Positions 28,539-37,399 of a DNA stretch of 64,000 nt are shown in pieces. Location: the NCBI RefSeq assembly GCF_029855125.1, contig NZ_CP123229.1:3268501-3332500 (forward strand). Direction: 5' to 3'. The translations under genes were made by a program, and so were the position numbers. The notes under the pieces are model-generated. The model did not search any database, was not told the origin of the DNA, and saw only the letters and a list, made by a program, of their open reading frames with translations. Position 1 is the stretch's first letter. Every line of letters begins with the position of its first letter. Source of the stretch: Methylocapsa sp. D3K7. GTDB lineage: Bacteria; Pseudomonadota; Alphaproteobacteria; Rhizobiales; Beijerinckiaceae.

Positions 28539-29482
28539 CCCGCGAGGCCCACGTGCACCAGTGTCAGCGCCACAGCGCAGGCATTTGAAACATTCAGGCT
28601 CTTGATGGCGCCGGGCATCTCAAGCCGAACCAAGACATCGCAATTCTCCCGGCTAAGTCGGCGCAGACCCTTGCCTTCGCCGCCGAGCACCAGCGCGACA
28701 GGCCGCCGCAATGGAACCTCTGCCAGGCTTGTTTGGGCGTCTGAATCGAGTCCGAGGCGCAAATAACCCATGTCGCCCAATTGTTCGAGCGCCCGCGCAA
28801 GATTGACCACTCTGACGATTGCTACATGCTCAAGACCGCCGGACGCGGCTTTCGCGACCACGCCAGTGAGCTCGGGGGCGTGACGTTCCGTCATCACCAA
28901 GGCATCCACGCCAAACGCCGCCGCCGTGCGCAGGATCGCACCGGCATTGTGTGGGTCGGTGATCTGATCGAGCACCAGCACAACACCGCTTTGCGAAACG
29001 ATGCTGGAGAGATCGAGAGGCTCCAGCGGCTGCGCCTCAAGCATGACGCCTTGATGCACGGCACCCGCGCCAAGCCGCCGGGCGAGATCCTCGGCCGTCA
29101 CGAGATGGAGAGAAGGGCCCGCGCGGGCGATTTCGTCTTCGAGCCGATGCGCGGCGGCTTCCGTGGCATAAACATCGAGGATTTTTCGCCGCTGGACACG
29201 CAATGCTTCGCGAACCGCGTGAAAGCCGTAAAGGACAACCGTGCCGCTTCCCGCCTGGCGGAACTTTGGCGCGTGAAGCGGTGCGTAGATTTTCTTGGCT
29301 GCGATGGTCTGGGCCGCGCGAGGCTCCTCTCGACGGCTTTCGGCGGACGCGTTTGGGCGCAACGGTGAATTTGGCGCGTTTTTATGTTTGGCGGAGGCGG
29401 GGGACCGGGCGCCGGGGCGATTTGATTTGTGGCGCGTCACCTTGGCAGGTCCAAAAGAGGTTAAGACCCTTGTTCCTGTCAC
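28535..29482 (-). CDS. rlmB: 23S rRNA (guanosine-2'-O-)-methyltransferase, RlmB-like
   Basis: A SPOUT-fold enzyme that 2'-O-methylates 23S rRNA (Gm2251 in E. coli). The order is a basic, disordered N-terminal extension (about 1-78, rich in Arg, Pro and Ala), the substrate-binding domain (VLYGFHAVREALRVQRRKI) and the SpoU motifs DQITDPHNAGAILRTAAAFG, LVLGGEGKGLRRL and IKSLNVSNACAVAL that build the trefoil knot. The start is uncertain because no ATG occurs before the conserved region; GTG at 29482 or 29440 may be used. The minus strand reads away from tRNA-Tyr. Confidence 0.92.
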   Translation of the reverse strand: MTGTRVLTSFGPAKVTRHKSNRPGARSPASAKHKNAPNSPLRPNASAESRREEPRAAQTIAAKKIYAPLHAPKFRQAGSGTVVLYGFHAVREALRVQRRKILDVYATEAAAHRLEDEIARAGPSLHLVTAEDLARRLGAGAVHQGVMLEAQPLEPLDLSSIVSQSGVVLVLDQITDPHNAGAILRTAAAFGVDALVMTERHAPELTGVVAKAASGGLEHVAIVRVVNLARALEQLGDMGYLRLGLDSDAQTSLAEVPLRRPVALVLGGEGKGLRRLSRENCDVLVRLEMPGAIKSLNVSNACAVALTLVHVGLAG

Positions 29483-29545
29483 AATACGCCTGGCCGGGCA
29501 ATGCGGATGGGCAAGGCCGCGGCAAATTCCGCGCCGGATTTTGGG

Positions 29546-29574
29546 TTGACAGCGGCAAGCCCGGTTCGCATAAG
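29546..29574 (+). promoter_or_regulatory. Sigma-70-type promoter of tRNA-Tyr
   Basis: TTGACA (29546-29551) and CATAAG (29569-29574) are separated by 17 bases and lie 27 bases before the first base of the tRNA, the right distance for a tRNA promoter. Confidence 0.65.
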
Positions 29575-29600
29575 CGCGTGCGCCCGTGCAATTGGGTGCT

Positions 29601-29685
29601 GGGGGAGTGTCCCGAGTGGCAAAGGGGGCGGACTGTAAATCCGCTGGCTATGCCTTCGTAGGTTCGAGTCCTACCTCCCCCACCA
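29601..29685 (+). tRNA. tRNA-Tyr (anticodon GUA)
   Basis: An 85-base class II tRNA. The acceptor stem GGGGGAG (29601-29607) pairs fully with CTCCCCC (29675-29681); anticodon GTA is at 29635-29637 after T33; a long variable arm follows; the T arm contains GTAGG TTCGAGT CCTAC. Discriminator A and an encoded CCA end the gene at 29685. A promoter lies just upstream. Confidence 0.97.
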
Positions 29686-29932
29686 GTTTCCCGTTATATT
29701 TTCAAATTTAACGCTCTTGGATGCCTGAGCGAATCAAGCATTTTGCCTGTTGAAGCGCAGCTTCCGCTAGTTAAAAATCGTGAGCGGCGACGCCGGGCCG
29801 CGCGGGCTCGAAACGCCCTGGGGAAGGACGGCGCGTAGCTTACATCCCCTGCCATAGACGGGTCATGCAGCTATCCGCCGTATCTCACAAGAAAGACGCA
29901 AGTATAAATTCGACGTGATGCAGTCGAAACTA

Positions 29933-29980
29933 GAGCGCTTTCCGATCAGGTGGAATCACCTGATCGGAAAGAAATCGCTC
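29933..29980. repeat. Palindromic element 1 (REP-like hairpin)
   Basis: TTTCCGATCAGGTG (29939-29952) and its perfect complement CACCTGATCGGAAA (29957-29970) surround GAAT; outer GAGCG/CGCTC (29933-29937, 29976-29980) extend the stem. Similar hairpins are dispersed in Hyphomicrobiales genomes, from general knowledge; I see no second copy in this window. Confidence 0.8.
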
Positions 29981-29995
29981 AAAATCAAAGAGCTG

Positions 29996-30039
29996 GTGCA
30001 TGTTCAGAAAAAGTTGATCAACTTTTTCTGAACATGCAC
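29996..30039. repeat. Palindromic element 2, 44-bp perfect palindrome
   Basis: Bases 29996-30017 and 30018-30039 are exact reverse complements with no loop; arms begin GTGCATGTTCAGAAAAAG. It follows element 1 by 15 bases, and together they look like one mobile intergenic repeat. It also lies about 58 bases beyond the stop of the minus-strand L,D-transpeptidase gene and may stop its transcription. Confidence 0.8.
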
Positions 30040-30097
30040 TCAGTCACAAGCCAACAGCTAGCCTGTCGAATGGCACCAGGCCACCGCTTGTAACGAT

Positions 30098-31546
30098 CTA
30101 ATGATCAGCTTGAGCGACGGTCGAAAATCCGGCCCTCAGATCCGCAATCGCCTTGGCCGCGCGTTCGGCAGGCGTCAGGGCTGCTTGCGGTTTTGCTGGT
30201 GACGGGGCCGCGACGGAGTTCTGCGGCTTGCCGTTGCTGGTGGTGTCGCGCGGCTTACTGCTCGCAGACGGCGAGGCGTCACCGCGCTTCGGCGGCACGC
30301 GAGCCGGGGACGCTGCCGGAACCGCTGTTTCTGCGGTGGAACTCGGCTTTTCGGCGGGAGCCTGAGCGTCAGCTTTCGTATCCGAGGGTTTCCCGCCCCA
30401 GATGCGGTCAAGCCACGAGGATTTGGCGGGCTCGGGAGGGGTGGCTGCCGCCAGCGTGACCGGTTCGCTCGGCTTTACATCCGCGCTTGGGGCGGCATTG
30501 GCGAGCGCCTTGGCCGCGCCAGGTTTGACCGCCGCCTGCTTGCTCGCCACCGTCATCCGGCCCTTTTTCCCTTTGCCCTCATTGAGCGCAACATCCACCG
30601 GACCTTTGGCAAGTGCCTCGGGACGGCTTGCGTAGCTCAACAGCGAAGCGAAATCGGGATGCTGCCCGCCATCGACATAAACCGTATGGATGGGACGTAC
30701 GCCGCTGGTGACGAGTTCGGCCACTTTTTCGTCGTCGCGTTTTTGCTTGGCCGTCACTTCGGCTTGGGTCTCGTCATTGTGCTTCAAGGGCGGGCAGGCG
30801 CTGGTCGCCTCGAAATGCGAGCCATCGGCGGGGACGGCATTGAAGACATAATGTTTGTTGCAGACGCCGACCGCGACGTCCTGCTTGGTCACTTCGAAAT
30901 TATCGGAACCTTCCTTCAACTGTTTCCAAAAACCGATATTCTGATCGAGCCGGTATTTGGCGAGGTTTTCCGCGGTCATATGAAACGGATAGGATTGCAT
31001 CTGGATGGCGCGCTGACCGCTGGCGAAGGATTCCCTTGCGATCGCATAGATCTCGGCGATTTGACCATCGGTCATCGAAAAACAGCCGGCCGACGAACAG
31101 ATGCCATGCACCATGATCGAGCCGCCGGAGTGTCCAAGCGCGCGATCATAGGCATTGGGATAGCCGACGTCGAAGGAGAGATAATAGGCGGAATTCGGGT
31201 TCATATGGGCTGGCGTGATCGAATAGAAGCCTTCCGGAACCTGGCGGTCGCCTTCCCGCACCTTGGGGCCGAGCTGCCCGGACCAGCGGCACATCGGATA
31301 GGATTTCAAATAGGCATAATGCCCATCCGCCTTCATCTTCCAGATCTCGAACTCCGCTTCCTTTTTATAGGTGCGAATGAGGATCGGGGCACTCTTTGAA
31401 CTTCCGATCGCCTCCATCTCGGCGACGGTCTTCGGTGAAACCGGCGTGAGGGATCGTGAGGTCACGGGAGAGAGACTGGACTCTTCGCAGCCTGCCAGAA
31501 AACCGCCCGAGAGGGCAATCACAGCGAAGGCCGGGAGCCGTTTCAT
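30098..31546 (-). CDS. L,D-transpeptidase lipoprotein (YkuD domain)
   Basis: A 482-residue envelope enzyme. The lipoprotein signal MKRLPAFAVIALSGGFLAGC ends in a lipobox with Cys20. The YkuD catalytic domain (about 50-240) carries the nucleophile motif IMVHGICSSAGCFSM, so it should cross-link or anchor peptidoglycan, as YafK-like proteins do. The C-terminal 200 residues are low-complexity, rich in Ala, Pro, Lys and Ser, perhaps spanning the periplasm or binding peptidoglycan. An ATG at 31564 is also in frame. Upstream accA lies on the same strand with a gap of 213 bases. Confidence 0.87.
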   Translation of the reverse strand: MKRLPAFAVIALSGGFLAGCEESSLSPVTSRSLTPVSPKTVAEMEAIGSSKSAPILIRTYKKEAEFEIWKMKADGHYAYLKSYPMCRWSGQLGPKVREGDRQVPEGFYSITPAHMNPNSAYYLSFDVGYPNAYDRALGHSGGSIMVHGICSSAGCFSMTDGQIAEIYAIARESFASGQRAIQMQSYPFHMTAENLAKYRLDQNIGFWKQLKEGSDNFEVTKQDVAVGVCNKHYVFNAVPADGSHFEATSACPPLKHNDETQAEVTAKQKRDDEKVAELVTSGVRPIHTVYVDGGQHPDFASLLSYASRPEALAKGPVDVALNEGKGKKGRMTVASKQAAVKPGAAKALANAAPSADVKPSEPVTLAAATPPEPAKSSWLDRIWGGKPSDTKADAQAPAEKPSSTAETAVPAASPARVPPKRGDASPSASSKPRDTTSNGKPQNSVAAPSPAKPQAALTPAERAAKAIADLRAGFSTVAQADH

Positions 31547-31759
31547 GAAGGGGTTATGCCGCATGGATATTCTCGCCTGCCGAGCTAATCGTCTAGGAAT
31601 GCCAGCTTAATGCCGGTATCCTTGTGGGAAGGTTACCGGAACCTTCATCCAATCGACGACATTCTAAAGCTCGGTTAATGGCAAAATAAGGATTTAAAAC
31701 CGGCGAACACAAGGTACGCGCGGATTTCCAGCGGGGTGTGTCTTGGATGCACCGGCGGC

Positions 31760-32713
31760 TTATATTTTGCGGCCGATATTTAAGAATTTCGTCGTTCGCA
31801 CGGCACGGAGTTCGGTGGGTGACATACCCCAATACTCCTCCAACGCCATGGCGATGGCATCGCCGGCGGCCGTGATCGCCGCGTTCGGATCGCGATGGGC
31901 ACCGCCCATCGGTTCCCCGATGATCCCGTCGATGATTCCGAATCTGTGCAGATCTTGTGCAGTGATTTTCATATTCACAGCGGCATCCTCGGCGCGCGAG
32001 GAATCCCGCCAGAGAATGGACGCGGAGGCTTCCGGCGACGCGACCGTGTAGATCGCATGCTCGAGCATCAAGACGCGATTGCAGCTCGCGATTGCGATGG
32101 CGCCGCCGGAGCCGCCTTCGCCGAGAATCAGGGCGATGCTCGGCACTCCCAGTGCGAGCGAAGCGTCGGTCGCCCGGGCGATCGCCTCGGCCTGGCCGCG
32201 TTCCTCGGCGTCCACGCCGGGAAACGCCCCCGCCGTGTCGACCAGGGAAACGACCGGCAAACCAAAACGGTCGGCAAGATGCATGAGGCGCACGGCCTTG
32301 CGATATCCTTCCGGCCGCGCCATGCCGAAATTATGCTTGATTCGGGCCTCGGTGTCGGAGCCCTTTTCCTGGCCTATGATGCAGATCGAACGGCCGCGAA
32401 ACCAGCCAAAACCGCCAACGATCGCTGAGTCCTCGCCAAATTGGCGATCACCCGACAGCGGCGTGAAATCCTGCACGAGCGCCTTGACGTAATCGCTGAA
32501 ATGCGGCCGTTGCGGGTGGCGCGCGACTTGTGTCTTCTGCCATGGCGTAAGATTGGCATAAAGGTCGGCGAGGGCTTTCTCGGCCTTGCCTTCGAGCCGC
32601 GACAGTTCCTCGCCAATGGCAACGGCATCGCCCTTCGCGGCGAGCACGCGCAATTCCAATACCTTGGCTTCAAGTTCGGCGACGGGTTTTTCAAAATCGA
32701 GATAGGTGCGCAT
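31760..32713 (-). CDS. accA: Acetyl-CoA carboxylase carboxyltransferase subunit alpha
   Basis: One half of the carboxyltransferase that makes malonyl-CoA for fatty acids. The 317-residue protein shows the coiled N-terminus (YLDFEKPVAELEAKVLELR), IVGGFGWFRGRSICIIGQEK, VSLVDTAGAFPGVDAEERGQ and LGEGGSGGAIAIA, the oxyanion-forming glycines. Length and order match E. coli AccA; accD is elsewhere, which is normal. Confidence 0.97.
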   Translation of the reverse strand: MRTYLDFEKPVAELEAKVLELRVLAAKGDAVAIGEELSRLEGKAEKALADLYANLTPWQKTQVARHPQRPHFSDYVKALVQDFTPLSGDRQFGEDSAIVGGFGWFRGRSICIIGQEKGSDTEARIKHNFGMARPEGYRKAVRLMHLADRFGLPVVSLVDTAGAFPGVDAEERGQAEAIARATDASLALGVPSIALILGEGGSGGAIAIASCNRVLMLEHAIYTVASPEASASILWRDSSRAEDAAVNMKITAQDLHRFGIIDGIIGEPMGGAHRDPNAAITAAGDAIAMALEEYWGMSPTELRAVRTTKFLNIGRKI

Positions 32714-32912
32714 TGCTGCCGGGCATGTTTGCGAGGTCGTCGCCTCGATCGTTGTGTCGCGACGCCAATTTTGGAAAATTCGCGCGTTGAGCCAACGCCC
32801 GGGGAGTTCCGCTCTTCGGCCATTGCGGGGCTAGGGAGCGCGGAAACTGGCCATTTTGAACCGCGAAGTCAAGCAGGAGTGTGCGCGGCACCGTCAGCGC
32901 GGCAAATGAGTG

Positions 32913-33377
32913 TCAAGCCGCGTGCGAGGCCGTCTCGCCAATCAACACCGCGTATAGCGCGCTGACGTCGCGCGCGGCACGAAGTTTTGACGTGATCTTT
33001 GGATCGCGGAGCATACGCGCCAGCCGCGCGAGCGCCTTCAAATGGTCGGCGCCAGCCTTTTCCGGTGCAATCAAAAGGCAAATGAGATCGACCGGCGCGC
33101 CGTCGAGGGAATGGAAATCGATCGGCCGGGCGAGCCGTGCAAAAATCCCAAAGATCGAGTTTGCCTTGGCGAGCTTGCCGTGCGGAATGGCAATCCCCTC
33201 GCCAATGCCCGTCGATCCAAGACGTTCACGCTGAAGCAAGGCGTCAAAGATTTCCCGCGCATCCAGTCCGGAAATCAGGGCGGCCCGATCGCTCAACTCT
33301 TGAAGAGCATGTTTCTTGGTATTCACCTTGAGCGAGGGGACAACCGCCTCGGGGGTGATCAAATCGGTCAGCAGCAT
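32913..33377 (-). CDS. ptsN: Nitrogen PTS enzyme IIA
   Basis: A regulatory IIA protein of the PTS-Ntr chain, phosphorylated on the His of GIAIPHGKL (near residue 66). The 154-residue sequence starts MLLTDLITPEAVVPSLKVNT and is full length. It controls potassium transport and nitrogen or carbon balance through protein contacts. It lies downstream of hpf in the conserved rpoN-hpf-ptsN order, 95 bases from hpf. Confidence 0.95.
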   Translation of the reverse strand: MLLTDLITPEAVVPSLKVNTKKHALQELSDRAALISGLDAREIFDALLQRERLGSTGIGEGIAIPHGKLAKANSIFGIFARLARPIDFHSLDGAPVDLICLLIAPEKAGADHLKALARLARMLRDPKITSKLRAARDVSALYAVLIGETASHAA

Positions 33378-33472
33378 GGTTTGAAGTAATCCGGTATTGG
33401 TCCGCTAGAGGGACAAAATTGCGAAGAGACGGCGGGGACAGCCCGGTGGCGGCTCGCCTGCCTCCGGTCTTT

Positions 33473-34063
33473 TCATTCCCGGCCGGGGTCAATCCAACCG
33501 ATATTTCCGTCAGGTCGGCGGTATACGACATTGGTCCGCCCATCGGAAGCGCGACGAAAGACCACAAGCGCGGCGTTGGTCGAATCGAGCTCCATGGCGG
33601 CACCGGATACAGTCATTTCCCTGAACCCCGAAGATGGCTCCGCGATGACAGCCGGGAAAAGATCAAGCGGGTTTTCGGTGTCCGTTGGGAAAGACTCCGG
33701 GGCCTCCAAGGGCGCCTCCCCGGTTAACGCGTGATTCATCAGGGCCTTGCCATCCGCCGCCGGGCTGCCATGACGATCCGCGAGCCGATCCCGATGCCGC
33801 CGAATCTGATTTTCCACGAGGTCAGCGGCCCGGTTGAAGCTGGCATAAGGTTCCTGTGCCTTAGCGTCCGCCTGCAATGTTGCGCCGGAGCTGAGGTGCA
33901 AGGTGCAGTCGGCCCGAAATCCAGAGCCTTCCGGTTCCACCGTGACATGGCCAGCGACCATCGCCGTCCGGTATTTGCTCAAAACAGAATCGATTCGTGT
34001 TTCAATATGGGTCCGAAAAGCCAAGCCGATGTCCAAATTCTTGCCCGAAACTCGCAATGTCAT
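33473..34063 (-). CDS. hpf: Ribosome hibernation promoting factor, long form
   Basis: A 196-residue long HPF. The N-terminal domain (MTLRVSGKNLDIGLAFRTHI to about residue 100) binds the 30S decoding site; the C-terminal domain (AAMELDSTNAALVVFRRASD, then RTNVVYRRPDGNIGWIDP) mediates 100S dimer formation. A ribosome site GGAGAG precedes the ATG. The gene follows rpoN by 447 bases on the same strand and may respond to nitrogen or stationary-phase signals. Confidence 0.94.
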   Translation of the reverse strand: MTLRVSGKNLDIGLAFRTHIETRIDSVLSKYRTAMVAGHVTVEPEGSGFRADCTLHLSSGATLQADAKAQEPYASFNRAADLVENQIRRHRDRLADRHGSPAADGKALMNHALTGEAPLEAPESFPTDTENPLDLFPAVIAEPSSGFREMTVSGAAMELDSTNAALVVFRRASDGRTNVVYRRPDGNIGWIDPGRE

Positions 34064-34510
34064 CGCCTACTCTCCTTTGCCGGAGGCCTTTTTGCATATC
34101 GTTCGTGCAAACGCCGTTGGCGCAAATCCACCAAATATCTGGCAAATTTTACGCGGCTATCCCGTTGCCCGGCAGCTACGGCCAACAGTTCCAGATTTGA
34201 AATATCGGTATTGCCGATCTCAAAGGGAATATAAGCGGGAAAATTCAAAAAATGTACCATAAGCGGAGCTGGCATCGCGAAATCCGGTACAGAGCCTTCA
34301 CCATGCCATTGAAACATCCCGCCCGCCACCCTGGTGGCCGCCGGACAATCGAAGGGTTAGGAGGCTCTCCCCCATGAGTCAATCACCCGGGAAACTCTCT
34401 GCGGCTTGCTTGGCAAGCTCCAGTATGGGGCACAGGCCAGCAAAATAAGCATAGGCACTTTGATTAAGAATGCATCCGCATACTGCAGCAGCACCCAAGC
34501 CTCGCCATCG
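34064..34510. other. Gap between rpoN and hpf
   Basis: 447 bases without a supported gene on either strand. It should contain the hpf promoter on the minus strand. I found no clear sigma-54 (GG-N10-GC) site and no intrinsic terminator. Confidence 0.5.
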
Positions 34511-36070
34511 TCAGCTCCTTGCCTTTTCCCGCCGCCGCTCGACGGAAGAAGGGATTTTGAGGCTCTCCCGGTATTTGGCGACGGTACGCCTGGCGATGTC
34601 GATATTGATGGCCTTCAATTTTGTGACGATCGCGTCGTCGGATAGAATTTGTGCGGGATTTTCCTGATCGATCATTTGCTTGATCCGGAAACGCACCGAT
34701 TCCGCCGAATGGGCATCGCCGCCGTCCCCTGCCGCGATCGAGGCGGTAAAAAAATATTTGAGTTCGAAGAGGCCGCGAGGCGTCGCCATATATTTGTTCG
34801 ATGTGACACGCGATACCGTGGATTCATGTACGCCCACCGCCGCTGCGATCGTCTTGAGGTCAAGGGGCCGTAAATATTCGACGCCCCGCAAGAAGAAGGC
34901 TTCCTGTTGGCGGACGATTTCACTGGAAACCTTAAGAATCGTGCGAGCCCTTTGCTCAAGACTTTTCGTCAGCCAGTTCGCCGATTGGCGGCAAGCGGAA
35001 ATGAAATTCCGCTCTGACTCTTTCCCCTTTCCCTTTCCGACACGAGCTACATAGGATTGATTGACCAAAATACGGGGAAGCACATCCGTATTCAGTTCGA
35101 CATGCCACAAGCCGCCTTGCAGCGGCCGCACGATGACATCGGGGAAAATCGTTTCGATCGAACCGCCGCCGAACGCCCGTCCAGGCTTTGGGTCAAGCTG
35201 CCGGATCTCGCCGAGCATGTCGAGGACATCTTCTTCCTCAACATTGCAAATCTTACGGAGCGCCGTGAAATCACGTTTGGCGAGCAAATCCAAATTTTCA
35301 ATGAGCGCTTGCATGGCCGGGTCGAAACGGTCGCGCTCACGCAATTGGATCGCGAGACATTCGGCGAGATTGCGTGCCCCAACCCCGGACGGATCAAATC
35401 CCTGAATGAGGCGGAGGACGCTTTCCACGCGCTCGAGCGGTGTGTCAAGGCGATTGGCGATGTCGTCTAGGGAACCCGTGAAGTAGCCATTTTCATCGAT
35501 TGAATCGATCAAGATTTGCCCGATCATCCGGATCGCCCGGTCGGCTGAAGCAAGGGTCAATTGGCCTTCCAAATGATCCTTAAGGCTCGTCTGTGCCGCG
35601 ACATAGGCCTCGATGTTGGCGGCCTCTCCGTCGCCGCTTCCGCCCGAAGTCCCGGACCAAGACGTCGCCGATAGGCCCGAGCCCTCCGGTTCGGGGGCCA
35701 GTTCAACCGTTGCCCGCGGCTGGCCATCATCGAAACTGTTTGACAATTCGGTGCCAAGGCTTGCCTCCAAGGCGCCACGGTCCGTCGCCAAGTCGTCGCG
35801 ATGCCAGTCACCGTCGGCCGCTTCGGCAAAGCCCTCGCCATTAAGCCCGCTAAGCTCAATGCCACCGTCCACGCCGGCATCCTCGCCGCGGATTTCCGGC
35901 TCGGGTCCGTCGTCGGCGCGTTCAAGCAACGGGTTGCGTTCGAGTTCTTGCTCAACAAACGCGGTCAATTCGAGATTGGAAAATTGCAGCAGCTTGATGG
36001 CTTGCAGGAGTTGCGGCGTCATGACCAAGGACTGGCTCTGCCGCATGACAAGCTTTGTGGAAAGCGCCAT
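34511..36070 (-). CDS. rpoN: RNA polymerase sigma-54 factor
   Basis: The alternative sigma factor used with enhancer-binding activators. The 519-residue protein has region I (MRQSQSLVMTPQLLQAIKLL, activator interacting), an acidic linker (about 55-130), the core-binding domain, the -12-binding helix-turn-helix (TIAAAVGVHESTVSRVTSNK) and the RpoN box ARRTVAKYRE near the C-terminus. The frame is open to 36199; ATG 36070 gives the family start MALSTKLVMRQSQ. It lies between lptB and hpf, as in other rhizobia. Confidence 0.97.
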   Translation of the reverse strand: MALSTKLVMRQSQSLVMTPQLLQAIKLLQFSNLELTAFVEQELERNPLLERADDGPEPEIRGEDAGVDGGIELSGLNGEGFAEAADGDWHRDDLATDRGALEASLGTELSNSFDDGQPRATVELAPEPEGSGLSATSWSGTSGGSGDGEAANIEAYVAAQTSLKDHLEGQLTLASADRAIRMIGQILIDSIDENGYFTGSLDDIANRLDTPLERVESVLRLIQGFDPSGVGARNLAECLAIQLRERDRFDPAMQALIENLDLLAKRDFTALRKICNVEEEDVLDMLGEIRQLDPKPGRAFGGGSIETIFPDVIVRPLQGGLWHVELNTDVLPRILVNQSYVARVGKGKGKESERNFISACRQSANWLTKSLEQRARTILKVSSEIVRQQEAFFLRGVEYLRPLDLKTIAAAVGVHESTVSRVTSNKYMATPRGLFELKYFFTASIAAGDGGDAHSAESVRFRIKQMIDQENPAQILSDDAIVTKLKAINIDIARRTVAKYRESLKIPSSVERRREKARS

Positions 36071-36180
36071 GATTACGCGAACCCTCAAACAAACGCCCCG
36101 GCACGGGAGGCGAAAATGGCCTTCGTCGGCCCGTTTCTTGCATAAATTCAAGGTATAGCACAGATTTGTACGGCGTCTAC

Positions 36181-36201
36181 CGGTGCCAATGCAAGGCACC
36201 G
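36181..36201. other. Hairpin upstream of rpoN
   Basis: CGGTGCC (36181-36187) pairs with GGCACCG (36195-36201) across a 7-base loop, between lptB and the rpoN start. No T-run follows on either strand, so it is either a factor-binding palindrome or an attenuating structure. Confidence 0.35.
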
Positions 36202-36349
36202 CTGACCTCGGGGTCCCTCCCCCTTAGGCCTTATCTCATTGTTTTAAATGTGGTTTACCGGCGTCTGCGGGGAAGACTGAAGCCTGATACTCCGCACCAG
36301 CGCGGAAATTAATGGTCCGGAATCCTTCAGATCAACCGACACTGCGCCG

Positions 36350-37219
36350 TCAAAGACGGAAGCCTTCGCCGAGATAAAAGCGACGCACGTTGGGATCTTC
36401 GACAATATCGGCGGGAGTGCCTTCGACCAAGACCCGGCCGCTATGGATGATGTAGGCACGATCGATCATTCCGAGAGTTTCCCGGACATTGTGATCGGTG
36501 ATGAGAACGCCGATCCCGCGTCGTTTCAGGTGTTGGACCAGAAGTTGAATGTCACCCACCGCTATCGGATCGATTCCGGCGAAGGGTTCGTCAAGCAGCA
36601 TGAAGGATGGACGGCCGGCCAAAGCGCGGGCGATTTCGCAGCGGCGCCGCTCGCCGCCGGAAAGCGCGATCGAGGGCGTTTTGCGCAAGCGCTTGATGTC
36701 GAACTCTTCGAGAAGGGCTTCGAGTTCGCTGGCGCGTTTGCGTTTGTCGGATTCGATGATTTCGAGGACGGCGCGAATATTGTCCTCGACGTTGAGGCCG
36801 CGGAAAATCGAGGCCTCTTGCGGCAGATAGCCGATCCCAAGGCGGGCCCGCCGGTACATGGGCAGCCGGGTCACGTCGTGACCATCAAGTTCAATGAGCC
36901 CGCCGTCGGGCCGGATCAAGCCCGTGATCATGTAAAAGAGCGTGGTCTTGCCGGCGCCGTTCGGGCCAAGGAGGCCAACCACCTCGCCGCGTCCGACTCT
37001 CATGCTGACATCTTGGACGATCTGGCGAGCCTTGTAGGCTTTACGCAAATGATGCACCGCGAGCACCCCATGCGCCGCAGGGTCCGCTTCACGGCTCCGG
37101 GTCATCTCTTTCGCCTTTTCGGGGCCAGCGCCAGGCATCCCGCGCCGTGCGGCGGTGTCAAGGTCCACGATATCCTGATCTGCTTCCATTATCCTCTGAT
37201 CCAGCGCCGGAACCGCCAT
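36350..37219 (-). CDS. lptB: LPS export ABC transporter ATP-binding protein LptB
   Basis: The ATPase of the LptB2FG extractor. The ABC signature set is complete: Walker [11 protein letters not shown]-loop GYLPQEASIFRG, signature [16 protein letters not shown], Walker B FMLLDEPFAGIDP and the H-loop in ITDHNVRET. An N-terminal extension of about 50 residues precedes the family start VLAVHHLRKAYKARQ. ATG codons at 37219 and 37189 both have ribosome-site-like sequence, so the start is uncertain. Downstream of lptA by 180 bases; the same transcript probably includes lptC and lptA. Confidence 0.95.
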   Translation of the reverse strand: MAVPALDQRIMEADQDIVDLDTAARRGMPGAGPEKAKEMTRSREADPAAHGVLAVHHLRKAYKARQIVQDVSMRVGRGEVVGLLGPNGAGKTTLFYMITGLIRPDGGLIELDGHDVTRLPMYRRARLGIGYLPQEASIFRGLNVEDNIRAVLEIIESDKRKRASELEALLEEFDIKRLRKTPSIALSGGERRRCEIARALAGRPSFMLLDEPFAGIDPIAVGDIQLLVQHLKRRGIGVLITDHNVRETLGMIDRAYIIHSGRVLVEGTPADIVEDPNVRRFYLGEGFRL

Positions 37220-37399
37220 TCGTGGCGCCCCTTCCAGCTGGAATACGACGCGCGGCCACGCGGTGACGAGGGGACACAACAGGGACGCGGAGTACAAGAC
37301 GCAACGATCCTCGTCAAAGCGGCACCGACCGTAGCTGCTCCAGCTCCCATTTACGACTCATGAAATTTCCACCCGATTGCCGCAGCGCGCAACCAATTC

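Larger units (their letters stand above)
29686..30097. other. Gap between tRNA-Tyr and the L,D-transpeptidase gene
   Basis: 412 bases without a recognisable gene. It contains two strong palindromes at 29933-29980 and 29996-30039, listed separately. Nothing else stands out in 29686-29930. Confidence 0.6.

Noticed and set aside
36181..36201. Hairpin near rpoN as an intrinsic terminator of lptB
   Set aside because: No T-run on either strand; kept only as an unexplained hairpin.
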